DNA of 64,000 bases from Aquilaria yunnanensis. Taxonomy: Eukaryota > Streptophyta > Magnoliopsida > Malvales > Thymelaeaceae. This document shows, one piece after another, positions 35,076-47,141 of the stretch. Where the stretch lies: positions 43,942,492-44,006,491 of the forward strand of contig CM077600.1 in assembly GCA_039654915.1 (NCBI GenBank), read 5' to 3'. A program made the translations under genes and the position numbers. The notes under the pieces were generated by a model, which saw only the letters and a list, made by a program, of their open reading frames with translations, was not told where the DNA came from and ran no database searches. Position 1 is the stretch's first letter. Each line of letters begins with the position of its first letter.

Positions 35076-37068
35076 GCCAGAGGACCAAGTTGAGGCCTAG
35101 TAACAGACCTTGAAGCCCTAAGAAAAGAAATATTGGAAGCAGTGTCAATGGTTATGATAACCATTGAGCATACCAGACCTTTTGTCAAGTATGAGTCCCA
35201 GAAATTGCTGGGCAATAAAGAGAGCTAACAATGAGGAAAAGAATAGAAAGAAAATATATGCTATGAGATAAAACCAGTGGAACTGGTGACTATGATAATG
35301 ATGATGAAAGAAGAGAGTTCAGAAGCAAAGGAACTGGACATCTTGAAATTAAAGACTATGACCCTGGAGCAAGAACTCCAGAAATAAGCCATGAAAGGCT
35401 AGCAAGATGCAGAAACCATCTAAGAAATGAAGCAGAAGATACTTGGTATATGAACCAAGAATGAGTAATAAAGTAGTCCACATGATAAATTCTGAGAGAC
35501 CTCGAGAGTACCAGCAAGATGAAAAAGGTATCAAGAGGAATAGATGGTTAAAACTTGGCACGTGAGCCAAGAAAAAGATGGCAACAGAGAAAAGGAAGGC
35601 AATTATTATGAATTCTCAGGCGAGACTAGAGGAAGATTTTTTGGCCAAAGGCCATGCTATATGATCATGGGCAGTAATCTTAAGTACAGTGTCCAGAAGT
35701 TCATGAGGACAATGTCCAGAATTACTTGAGTGCATCCAGAATTACTAGATAGAAGATTGTACTGCCTAGAAAGACAGAAGACCCCATGAGGGATTGTAGC
35801 AGGTGGATCAGGACTAAAATATGAATTATGGATTCACCATAGTATATTCTGGAGCAGGAAAGGAAAATTTAGTATACTGGAAGAGTATTCCAGATTGAGG
35901 GTACAAGGAAAGCCTAAAAGGAAATATTGCAGGGCAATATGTCCTGATTGATAAAAGGCATGGAAGACTTGGCTAGAGGCCAAGACCAATGCAAGGAAAA
36001 AGTCCTAGCCCAATGAAAGACTTTTCCTCCTTATGATTAAGTTGTTGAAGTGAAAATAGAAGAAATAGAAGAAAGCCTGGCAAAAGGCCAGCACATGAAG
36101 GCCAGTTGAGTAATTACTAGATAATCAAGCAGAGGAAAAAGCTTATGTGAAGATGTTGATAAAGAAATGGGCCAGGTCAGGGTCTTTCAAATAAATCCTG
36201 ACAGGTATTTTTTTTACTTGACAATATTAAAGTACCAATTTTAATACTAGTGCATCTATGGTAGTTAAAGGATGAACTGGAAATATGATATGAAGCATGC
36301 ATGGATAGAGCTATCAGGAATGAAATTTATGAATAATAGATGAGGAGAAAATTGGCATGCTTAGCACTAGTAGAGTAATCACAGACATTGGTGCCAGGAG
36401 CTGCACCAGCACATATTACTCCTTACAGGATAGTTATTCCTGAAGTTATGGAGCTAAGTAAGTATCGGGGTAAATTGGCCTTGAGAAATCATTGGCCAGG
36501 TATGGTTACCTGGAAGGCATCTATACCTCTATAATGGAGGAAACTAAACCTCGAATCTGGATATTTCCAGCTGAGAATCAAGAAAGAGCACCCAAGAGTG
36601 GTGCCCAGCCTGAAAAGGAATAACAGTTGTATGGCAAACTAAGTGCCAATTATGGGCTAAGGAAGTTGAAATCCTTTGATTATCTTGGAATGGAAGAAAC
36701 CTTTGATTATGAGGAACTGGAGAACAGATTGACTGCAGCCCAATACTGGTTTCACCAGATATTACTAAAAAATATTAGTTAATTATTGATGGGTTGGGAT
36801 GAGTCTTATGAAAAAGGGGAAACAGGCTATGACTTGTGAATCAAGGCAAATAAGACTTTATGAGGAGAGCTATCCAGCATATAATCTGGAGTTAAAAGAG
36901 AGAGTTGAAACAAAAGGGGGAGATGAGTACTTATATGGCCAAGAAGGAGGCTGCTTGATAATTAAGGTAGTCCACCAGTGTTCTGGTAATGAACTACAGA
37001 TTACCTGAGTATGAGATTTTGGACTCCTAGGAAATTTGGAGGACCAAATTTCTTAAGGTGGGGAGTGT

Positions 37069-38188
37069 TGTTACACCCGGAAAGTGATGAATGATTAATT
37101 ACCGGGTTAAGTGGATTAGTGGCATAAATAGTTTCCTAATTTGGAAACTTAGCGAAATTATTTGTAGAGACTTTGAATTATTTATGGAATGGGCATTAAT
37201 GAGTGTTGGACACTCTAAGAATTATGCTTGGCTAAGGCCAAAAGTTTGGGTGATAAAAAAATGGCAAGTTTGGAAGTTGAGGGACTCAATTGCAAAGTTG
37301 GAGAAAGATGGAGGACCAAGTGAGTAATTTGGCCATTTTTCATGAAAAATATATGCATGGCCAGCCACCCCATGTTACCAATTTAAAATTGGCCTACTAC
37401 ACATTCCACTCATAATTATTTAACCCCTCCACTACATCCTCCACTCACCAATTAAATATTACCCCACTTACTTTTGTCCCCCACTTTCCCAATTTGACTG
37501 TTCTATTACCCATGCCTTGTCTCCCACTACAAATCCCACTCACCATATTTTAATCACCCACTTACATTGTCTCCCACTTACATTAAAATATTGGCCCATC
37601 ATTTTTGACTTATTCTCCCACCTTTTTCATTCAAAATTCGTCCATACCTCCAAATTATGCATTTGATATGCATTTTGGGTGCATTTCACTTCATTTAGCA
37701 CCATGACCACCCACCTTCTTTGAATATACGTTAATGCACATTTAGAATGCATTTGAGTTTCATTTCTCTTTCATTTGCAAGTGCATAACCAGCCATCACT
37801 CCCACTTTCATTTCATTTTCATTTCCACTCTCTCTCTAGCACCAAAAGCTCTCCCTTCTCTCTAAGTTCCAGCCATGGTGTTCTTCAAACTCCATCTCCT
37901 TCTTTCTTCATCTAAGATTCGGCCATAGCTAGAAATGCATGTTCTTGCACATGCAAACACATTTTCTTGAAGCTTTCAAGCTCCTAAACCCATCTAGACC
38001 AAGAACAAAGTGAGAAATCAAAGAAAACCCATGAAGAAATGCTTGTGAAGTTTCAGCCATATGGATAAAATGGTGTTCTTGAGCTCACCTCAAGAGCTCC
38101 TTACATGCATGGCATTTCTAAGCCATGAAGAGCAAGGATGGAGGTTTCGGCCATGAGTATACATGGCATTTGGAGGCATGAAATCAAG
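37069..38188 (+). mobile_element. Ty3/gypsy-family LTR, copy I (3' LTR of the forward element, truncated)
   Basis: It starts TGTTACACCC directly after the purine tract and stops at about 38188 (GGCATGAAATCAAG), where the C-rich hAT sequence resumes. It has the same 245-bp deletion as copy B. The outer ~2.4 kb of this LTR is missing. Confidence 0.8.
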
Positions 38189-38599
38189 CTCCTCATCGTC
38201 TGCCCTCTCGGCCTCGCCCTCCACTTACCTCCAGCATCGCCCTTTACTCGCCTCCGTCCCTCTAGGCTCCAGCATCTTTCTCAAACACAACTGTCGGTCC
38301 GTCATCGCCTCCACCCCCCATTGAAGTACAAACCCCAGAGTAGTCCACGATTTCTTGCTATGTAGTTGTTTAAGCCACATACATTTCTCTATGTCACAAG
38401 TACATCATTGTGTTTGGATATGATTTTTTTTCGGTTATTTCGCTTTTAAACCGAACTAAACAGAATATTTCAATTCAGTTTTACTTTGATCTAAAGGCTT
38501 AGTTCGGTTAATTCGGTTTCTAATCATAATAAACCGAAAACTAAATAAACTGAAACATTCAGTTCGGTTTGAACCAAAAAAACCGAATAATCAGCCATA
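38189..38599. mobile_element. Right arm of the hAT-like element
   Basis: A C-rich tract (38195-38330) is followed by a region dense in CGGTT/AACCG motifs, ending at CAGCCATA. It pairs with the left arm 19526-20059. Confidence 0.7.
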
Positions 38600-38607
38600 A
38601 TCATAAG
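38600..38607 (+). repeat. Right target-site duplication ATCATAAG
   Basis: Exact copy of 19518-19525, placed directly after the right end of the hAT-like element. Confidence 0.8.
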
Positions 38608-40420
38608 GTTTAAGTGAAACTAAAATGAAGTGGGTTGAATCCTAAATTTCTTGTTTGATCTTGGCATGATATATAAGTAGAACTGACATCGAGTGCTTAT
38701 ATTGTTCCCCAGTAATTTTTTAGTATTCCCAGTAATTTTTTAGTATTTAGGGCAGATTTATGGATGTCAGTGATCATAAATTGTTTCAAACAATGAATCT
38801 TTTGTGGATTGATTTGGACATGTGTGTGATTTATTTCCATTGTTTTTGTGATGTGTGATTCCCCCCTTCAGCTTCCCATATTTGACTTTAAGGAAGGCGT
38901 TAGGTCTCCATGAAAATTGTCCAAAGAAGCAACTATGTTCTCTGTATAGAGCAGAGCCATATTTGATTTGAAGGGAAATCTGAAGCCCCTAATTAAATTT
39001 GAAGCTTGTGAATTCATTGAAAAATGTTTATTGTTTAGTTGCGTTAGTAAAAATTTAGCTTTTTGGCCTTTTGTTGGAGTAGTTGAAGTTCATCTCTTGC
39101 ATTACTTTGCTTGGTCCTTTCTAGTGGGCTAAAATTGAGGTTAAATACTTATAGAGAACTTGTAAGCAACAGAAGCTCTTCTCACCTTAAGTTTTGAATT
39201 TTAGGAGGAGGTTATAAATTGCAATACAAATATTTACTACTGTACTAATCTAATTGCTTCCTGTCTATATCTCATCATTATAAGCTTAATGGGTTAGATA
39301 TTACTATGAACTTGGTATTCATTAAGTATTTCAAATAATTCGCTCAGTTGGCATATTTTAGTGGTAAGTTTAATTGCTAAATGGATGTTGTTTGTGTTCA
39401 AAGTGTGGAATCCTTCAATTTTGGGCTTTGGTTGCTTGTTTATTACTTTGAAATTAATTAAGCGAGGAGCTGCTACTGGTTGTCTGACAAATATAGTTGT
39501 TAAGTTTGATTTAGTAATAAACAAATTCAAGACCAGTAAGCAAAGCTTATTACATCACTATTAATCGTACTGATTTTTGTATTGATACCTGGTTGCTAAA
39601 CTTGGAGATATTATATTGTTAGTCAAGTCACAAAGTGTGAGTTTTATGGCATTCAGTAATGTACTGGTTTAAAACTTGAATATGCTAGTCCTGCCAAAAT
39701 GTGGAAATAGTTTTTATGCTATAAATCATGTACTACTTATCTGGTATTGAACTAGAATCATAGTCTTATATGTCTAGTTTAATTACAATTTTACGGAATG
39801 CAGTTTGGATATTCCTATGAGTTTATGTAATTTTTTTTAGTGGATGCAGTAGAGGGAGCCTAGTGGCATGGATGAGGGGGGAACTATTGTAACTGGCAAA
39901 GCCATCCATATGTTAATTTACAGCAGAATCTCCGTGTTCACATGCAGCAGCCAGAGCTGGACATTTGGCTAATGGAGTGCAATAGCCTTGCCAAGTGATC
40001 TACAAAGCTTTATGGAATTTTAGCTCGGTTGGGTTGTCAATGGGTTCTCTGCGCTAACTATCGACAGACTAGTTTTGCTTTTCTTAAGTGTACCGCAAAT
40101 ACTTATAACATTTGCCAGCATGTCAATGTTTAAAAATAAAGATTTGTATTGAAATTGTCATAAATATATAAAATGCAAAGCAAAATTTCGGGTGAACAGT
40201 TTTTTAAAAAAAAAAAAAAACATAAAATATAAGATAGTGGACAACGTTTAAAATACATGCTGTTAAATAATTTGGTATAAATAATACAAATGCAAAGGTA
40301 TAAATGATATTCTCATTTAACATATCATAATTTTATTTGACCACTTTTGTTTATCTCTCTCTAATTTTAAAAAAATCTAAAAATATCACATAATTTCTCA
40401 AACCTAAATCGCTAACCCTA
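38608..40420. other. AT-rich sequence beyond the hAT-like element, no recognised gene
   Basis: This continues the sequence interrupted at 19525. A possible terminal exon begins after TTTTTTTTAG at about 39840 (TGGATGCAGTAGAGGG) and has moderate GC content to about 40030, but its frames are short and match nothing I know. It may be the 3' UTR of a lost gene. Confidence 0.35.
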
Positions 40421-40424
40421 AAGA

Positions 40425-40462
40425 TTAACCATAATCTCTAACCCTAACCCCAAACCCTTGTT
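40425..40462 (+). repeat. Short telomere-like CCCTAA tract
   Basis: Degenerate repeats of the CTAACCCTAA type. This is the first of four such tracts in this window, all with the CCCTAA sense on the + strand. Confidence 0.6.
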
Positions 40463-41738
40463 ATTTAATTTAACACAACTTCTATTTAGCTACCCATATG
40501 GTTATTTTATGAAGACAATTTTTTTCCACCTAATATTGTTCAATATAATTGTATTTGATTGTTCGCTATGGAATATGTAAATATCAATTTGGCGATTAAT
40601 TAGAAATTATAGTGAAATAAAATTTATTTCAAATAATCCATTAATTGTAATATTTGCATCATAATGTTTATTCTGCTTATTTGTTTTTAATGAATTTTTC
40701 TACTAGTAAACAATAAACAAATATAAATTCAGTGACATTTATTACCATGATAAAAATTATTTCAAATGTTATTTTCATGTTTTTTGATGTTGGGCAAAAG
40801 TACAAGAAAAAAGTGAAAAGAACACATAATTTTAGGATCTTTGATAATTTATCTACTATTTGCGAAGGGTGCAAATAATCTACATATATGGAGTAATATT
40901 AATTTTATACGAGCCTTTACATTATTCATATCATTAGTTAATAATTATAATGTATAAGGCTAAAAAGAAGTGGTTTATTATTTTTAAGATAATTAATTAT
41001 ATATGTGATGATTACATTGAATAAATTTCATATAATTAAATATGCTTATATTAATTAATTATAGTTTTAACCAATACATATGTGTACTTGTTATAATATT
41101 ATTAATATTATCATTATTGTGATTACAATAAAAAACAATAATAAGAACAACTTGGATGAATTATATATTCCAACTTTTTTTTACAATCAATTAACTAGTA
41201 CCGATGAATAAGTTTGTATTTCATTTTATGGACAAATTTTTTTTTACATATTTTAACCAAACCCCTGTTGACCCTAAATAAATAAAAAAAAATCTGAAAG
41301 AAACGTCCCAATGGAAAAAAAAAAAACAGGAAAAATGTGCCAAGAATTCCATATTATGTCTTTTACGCTACATTTCAGCCCTTAACCCTATTGAACATTC
41401 AAGAAAGGATAACAGTGTTATGAAAAATTAGGTGGGTGGATGAACTCGTGAAAAGTTGCAAAATTAGACTACCAACTGAGACTCAGTGTAACTTAATGGA
41501 CTAATCCATATGAGTCAACGAAACTAAGGGGCCCCTAGGATGATACTGCCACATTATAATAACAATCGTAATTTAATCGAGGAAGTTTCAATTTTTAGTT
41601 TTAGGTTGATTTCGGATTAAGTAGATATTATTGGCCATATTATTCAGGTTAGGTAATTATAGAGACTATTATGGATGCCAAACAAATATAATTAAATATA
41701 ATTTATATTTTTTTAACTTAAACCACAAAAAAATAGAA

Positions 41739-42051
41739 TGAAAAATAAACCCTAATCCATAACTCTAATTCCTAATCCATAACCCTAACTAAACCTTATT
41801 CCTACCATAACCTCATTCCCTAAATCTTAACCTAACAATATCCTCAACCCTAACTCTAAACATCATCTTAATCTTAACCCCTTTATCCTAAACCTTAACC
41901 ATAAACCTAATCCTTAACTGTAGCCATAACCCTATTCACAAAAGGTTAATCTAACTTTAATCCCTAATCCCTAACCCTAAAGCCCAATCCCTAATCATAA
42001 ACCCCAACATTAAATATCTAACCCTAAACGTAATCCTAATCCTTAATCTTT
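41739..42051 (+). repeat. Degenerate telomere-like tract
   Basis: About 310 bp of diverged CCCTAA/CCTAAT/CCATAA words. Units vary from 6 to 8 bp, so it is an interstitial, decayed array rather than a chromosome end. Confidence 0.75.
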
Positions 42052-42376
42052 TTAAGAAGTCAAAAATTAATTGAATTGGGGTGCTAAAATACTTAATAAA
42101 TCTGTAAGTATAATGGTTTTGGTGGACTTAGTAAACACCCAAGGCAGATTTATTTATTTTAAATCCGTTTATTTTTAATTTTTATTTTCATTTATTTTGA
42201 TTTTTGGACAAAAGTAGAAGAAAAAAATTGAAAATATCACATAATTTTTTTTCATCTTTCTTAATTTATGTACTATTTACAAATGGTCCAAATAATCTAA
42301 ATACATTATTCATATCATTACTTAATAAATATACTTTTACAACCTAAAAATAAATGATTTATTTTTTTCAAGAAAT

Positions 42377-44231
42377 GAACCTGAATATGATACCACTTAA
42401 CCTGAATCCTATACCACAATAACCTAATTCTCATACCATAGTAACCTGAATCTAATACCAAATAACCTGCATCTCATACCACAACAACCTCAATTTTATA
42501 CGAAATAACCTGAATACCATACCATATGAACCTGAATCTGATACCACTTAAACTGAATCCCATACCACAATGGCCTGAATCTCATACCACAACAACCTCA
42601 ATCTGATACCAAATAACCTGAATTTCAAGCCAATTAACTTGAATACCATACCATATGAACCTAAATCTGATACCACTTAACCTGAATCCCATACCATAAC
42701 AACCTAATTCTCATACCACAATAACCTCAATCTCATACCAAATAACCTAAATATCATACCACTTAACCTGAATACCATACCATATGAACTTGAATCTGAT
42801 ACCACTTAACCTGAATCTTATACCACAACAACCTAATTCTCATGCCATAACAACCTGAATCTTATACTACAACAACCTCAATCTCATACTAAATAACCTG
42901 AATTTTATACTACTTAATTTGAATTTTATACCAATTAACCTGAATACCATACCATATGCACCTGAATCTAATACCACTTCACCTGAATCCTATACTACAA
43001 CAACCTAAATCTCATACCATAATAACCTGAATATCATACCACAACAACCTGAATCTCATACCACTTAATCTGAATTTCATAACAATTAAGATGAAAACCA
43101 TACCATATACACCTGAATCTCATACCACTTAACCTGAATCCCATACCACAATAACCTAATTATCATACCACAACAACCTGAATCTTATACCACAAGAACC
43201 TCAATCTCATACCAAATAATCTGAATCTTATACTACTTAACCTGAATTTTATACTAATTAACCTAAATACCATATCATATGCACCTGAATCTCATATCAC
43301 GACAACCTAATTCTCATATCACAAGAACCTCAATCCCATACCAAATAATCTGAATCTCATACCATTTAACCTGAATCTAATACCACTTAACCTAAATCCC
43401 ATACCACAACAACTTGAATCTGATACCACTTAACCTGAATCCCATACCACAACAACTTGAATCCCATACCACAATAACTTGAATCCCATACCACAATAAC
43501 CTGAATCTCATACCAAATGACCTGAATCTCATATAACTTAACCTGAATTTCATACCAATTAACCTAAATACCATACCATATGAACCTGAATCGGATACCC
43601 CTTAACCTGAATCGGATACCACAACAACCTGAATCTCATACCAATTAACCTAAATATCATACTAATTAACCTGAATACCATACCATGTGCACCTGAATCT
43701 AATACCACTAAACCTGAATCTCATACCATAATAATCTAATTCTCATACCACAATAACTTGAATCTCATACCACATGAACCTTAATCGCATACCACTTAAC
43801 CTTAATCTTATACCATAACAATCCAATTCTCAAACCATAATAACCTGAATCTCATACCAATTAACCTGAATCCCATACCATTTCTCATGAATCTCATACC
43901 ACTTAAGCTGAATATGATACTCTAATAACCTTAAATCATATACTAAAAAGAACCTGAATCTCATACCACTTAACTTGAATCCCATGTCATTTAACCTGCA
44001 TTTGATACCACAAAATCATGAATGACATACTACTTAACTTGAATCCAAAACCACAACAACATAAATCACATACCTGAAAGAACCTGAATCTTATACCATA
44101 TAACCTCAAACCCAAACCATTTCAGCGGAATCTCATACCACTTAAGTTTAATCTTATACCACAACAACTCAATCACATACCACAAAAACCTGAATCTCAG
44201 GCCAATTAACTGGAATCCCATACATACCATT
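42377..44231 (+). repeat. 21-bp minisatellite array, block 1 (~1.85 kb)
   Basis: About 88 head-to-tail copies of a unit close to AACCTGAATCTCATACCACT plus T. The copies fall into classes by their ending (CACTT, CAACA, AATAA, CATATGA or CAATT). The CATACCATATGxACCTGAATC variant recurs near 42518, 42646, 42775, 42948, 43098, 43270, 43570 and 43677, mostly 107-173 bp apart with one 300-bp gap, which shows a loose higher-order unit. The array decays near its right edge (from about 43900). Confidence 0.93.
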
Positions 44232-46412
44232 TAGTTCGGGTAGTATCCACCAACCAATTTTAAGACATATTCATTTTTTTTAGATTTTTTTTTATATATA
44301 AATACATATATTTTTGAAATAATGTTTATATTTACAATTAATTAATACCTAAAAAATCATAAACTAAAGTAAAATATGAAAATTTATGTTCAATGATAAT
44401 TTTTAAAACATATAGGCAAATAGTTAAAAAATCATAAATAAAGCAATATATGAAAATTTAATTTTTTTTTAGCCACAAATTAATTTAATAAAATTGATAA
44501 TATAGAAGATTATAATTTTAGGCTACTTATGCAATTGTTTAAATAATTTAATTTACTTAATATTTTTAAGAATTTAAGAATTAATTGTATTAAGGCACTA
44601 AAATACCTAATAAATCTATAAGTAATTTGGTTTTGGTGGACTTGGCAAAGTCTGGAGACAGATATTTCATTCAAATCTGATTCTTTTCGTATACCAAATA
44701 AGCAGTCCGATCATCCAAGAAAAATTGATTAGTGGCAACTCCAAAAAAGTAGAGCAAATGTCTAATTTTTTTTAATAATTTTTTAAAAATTACACATATC
44801 TCCCTCTAGTTGTAAAAATAACTTTAAAAATCTTACAAGAACCCAAACCTTAACGTTAACCTTAATCTCTAACACTAAATCCTAACCCCTAACTTTAAAC
44901 GCTAAGCCTAATCCCTGATCTCCAATTTAGGTCATGAATTGCATCAAATTTTAGAGTAGTTATCCAATTATTTAAGTTACTTAATCTTTTTAAGTAAATT
45001 GTTATTGGTGAATTTAGCAAAGTCACGAGATAGATTTATTTCGTTCAAATATGATTGGTCTTGTAGGCCATATAATACATCCAATCAACTTAGAAAAATT
45101 GATTGGTTACAATTCCTCAAAACACATTGCAACAAAAAAGCAAGTAAAGTTTTCGTATACATCTTTTTCTACCTGTAACCAATTTTATTTTAAAGAGAAT
45201 TGTATTTAGGTGAAATAATCCATGATTGTAAAATTTTTATTATACTATTAATATTTTATGAATTTTTCTTTTTTTAGGCATTAAAAAAGATAAATTCATA
45301 TAAATTTAATAACATTATAAAAATTTTATTTTGAATTGATTATCACACCTATAGAATATTGGCTTAGTTATGAAATTGGTTATAGGTGAAAGTGATATAA
45401 AAAAAAAATTAATTTTAGATGAAGTTAACTTAAGTTAAAATGAATTGGCTTAGTCAACTCATATAGTCATAACTTCATCACCCTTTTCTGAATGTTTAGA
45501 AACATTGGGGACTAAAATATAAAAAGTCAAATGTATCAAAACTTCTGAGACGGATGGAGTACTTTTTAGGTTTATAAAGAAATGATTTATTGGTTTCAAT
45601 ATATTTAATTATATATGTGATGATTAAATTTAATAAATTAAATATCATTAAATATAATTCTATTAATTAACTATACTTTTTAATGAATACATATTTCTAC
45701 TTACTATTATATTAATATTATTATTATAAATATAGACTCTATGTTCGGGTTTTTTGTTCAAATTTAATACAAGTTAGGTCAATTTCGAGCTTAGGTAATT
45801 TTAGGCCAAGTTATTTAGGTTGGACAATTACAGAACTGTTATGAATGCCAAAAAAATATAATTAAATATAATTATATATTTTTTTAACTTAAACCATAAA
45901 ATAGTAACAAAACCCAAAAAATATAATGAAAATTAAACACTAATTGTGTAGATATTGATTGCCAATTTTTTAGAAATAAATTTGAATAAAATTTTATTTG
46001 AAATAATCCATTGATTGTAATATTTCTATGATACTGTTAATTTTATTATGAAATTTTATTTTTTAAATATTAAAAAAGATAATTTTTTTCATCTTTCTTA
46101 ATTTATGTACTATTTAGAAATGAGGCAAATAATCTAGATATATTGAGAAATATTTATTGTATATAATTATATGTACTTTTTATATATTTATTTAATACTA
46201 TATAAAACTTTAACTGTAACATGACTATAACATAATCCAAAAACCCAAAATTTTACATTCGGGTTTTTTTGTTCTATCTCAATACAAGTCAGGTCAACTT
46301 CTATCTCATGTAATTTTAGGCTAGGTTATTTAGTACGGGTAATTATGAAGACTATTATGGATGTCAAAGAACTAGAATTAAATAGTAACAAAAATCCAAA
46401 AATAGAATGAAT
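44232..46412. other. Spacer between minisatellite blocks, made of repeated modules
   Basis: AT-rich, no gene. A module with CACTAAAATAC(C/T)TAATAAATCT and GGTTTTGGTGGACTT(A/G)G lies at about 44555-44690, with a relative at 44965-45060. A third copy is outside the spacer at 42045-42160. A second module (GACTATTATGGATG(C/T)CAAA) occurs at 41670, 45840 (diverged) and 46355. A GAGACGGATGGAGTAC at about 45549-45563 resembles a Stowaway-type MITE end. Confidence 0.5.
44845..44925 (+). repeat. Short degenerate telomere-like tract
   Basis: Words such as CTTAACG, CCTTAATC, CCTAACCCCTAA and CTAAGCCTAATC within about 80 bp. Confidence 0.55.
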
Positions 46413-47140
46413 AATAAACCCTAACCCCTAACTCTAATTCCTAATCATTAACCCTAAACCTTAAACTTTAATCCTAAACCTTAACCCTAAACCCTATTCC
46501 CTAATCCTAAACCGTAACATTAAATATTTAACCTTAAACATAATCCTCATCCTAAACCTTTAATCCTTAACCCTAATCCTAAACCCTAACCATAACCCTA
46601 TTCCCTAAACCTTAACCCTAACCATAACCCTACTCCTTAAACCTTAACCCTAACCATAACCCTATTCCTTAAACCTTAACCCTAACCTTAATCCTTAATC
46701 TCTAACCCTATGCTCGAATCCTAATCTCTAATCCCTGACTCTAATTCCTAATCAATAACCCGAAACCCTAATCCTTAACCATATTCCCTAAACCTTAACC
46801 TAACCTTAATCCCTAATCCAAAACTCTAACATTAAATCCTTAACCCTAAGCATAATCTTAATCCTAACCCTTTAATCCTAAACCCTAACCATAACCCTAA
46901 CATTAAATCCCATTCCCTAAACGTAATTCTAGTCCTAACCTATTAATCCTAAACCTTAATCCCTAGTCCCTAACCCAAAAATCTAATCTTAATCCTTAAT
47001 CCTAAATCCTAACATTAAATCCCAAACAATAATCCTTAATCCTAAACCATAACCCTAAACCCTAACCCTTAACCCTAACCATAACTTTATTCCCTAAAGC
47101 CTAATCCCTACTCTTAAACACTAACTAAACATAATCCTAA
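46413..47140 (+). repeat. Degenerate telomere-like tract, ~0.73 kb
   Basis: The longest CCCTAA-like array in the window. A sub-repeat near AACCATAACCCTA(T/C)TCC(T/C)TAAACCTT recurs at about 46585, 46630 and 46660, which shows that a longer unit of about 45 bp has been duplicated. It runs directly into the second 21-bp minisatellite block. Confidence 0.8.
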
Positions 47141-47141
47141 T

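Larger units (their letters stand above)
34625..37068 (+). mobile_element. Interior of the forward Ty3/gypsy-derived element (2.44 kb, decayed)
   Basis: The interior opens with the primer-binding site at 34630-34641 and closes with the purine-rich tract AAGGTGGGGAGTGT, directly before the next LTR at 37069. Two remnants place it in Ty3/gypsy. At about 36388-36465 it reads LVPGAAPAHITPYRIVIP, which resembles the start of the gypsy reverse transcriptase region. At about 36540-36600 it reads KLNLESGYFQLRIKKE, the RT segment usually KLDLRSGYHQLRI. The ~100 residues normally between them, including the priming lysines and substrate-binding region, are replaced or missing. No protease, RNase H or integrase frame is intact. 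Confidence 0.8.
19526..38599. mobile_element. hAT-like element, 19 kb, filled by nested retrotransposons
   Basis: The left end is CAGGGGTGATCACTATTCGG and the right end ...AACCGAATAATCAGCCATA. The right end is the imperfect inverse of the left: the AACCGAATA core and the ATCA match, and the outermost bases have decayed. Both flanks carry ATCATAAG. Each subterminal region is dense in CGGTT/AACCG motifs (19540-19690 and 38430-38590), a pattern seen in plant hAT elements. Only about 0.53 kb on the left and 0.41 kb on the right belong to the element, including a C-rich tract. The remaining ~18.1 kb is inserted Copia and Ty3/gypsy material. No hAT transposase is visible, so the original element was probably small and non-autonomous. 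Confidence 0.75.

Noticed and set aside
46413..47140. True telomere or chromosome end
   Set aside because: Units are degenerate and of mixed length, and ordinary sequence with a pseudogene follows. This is an interstitial tract.
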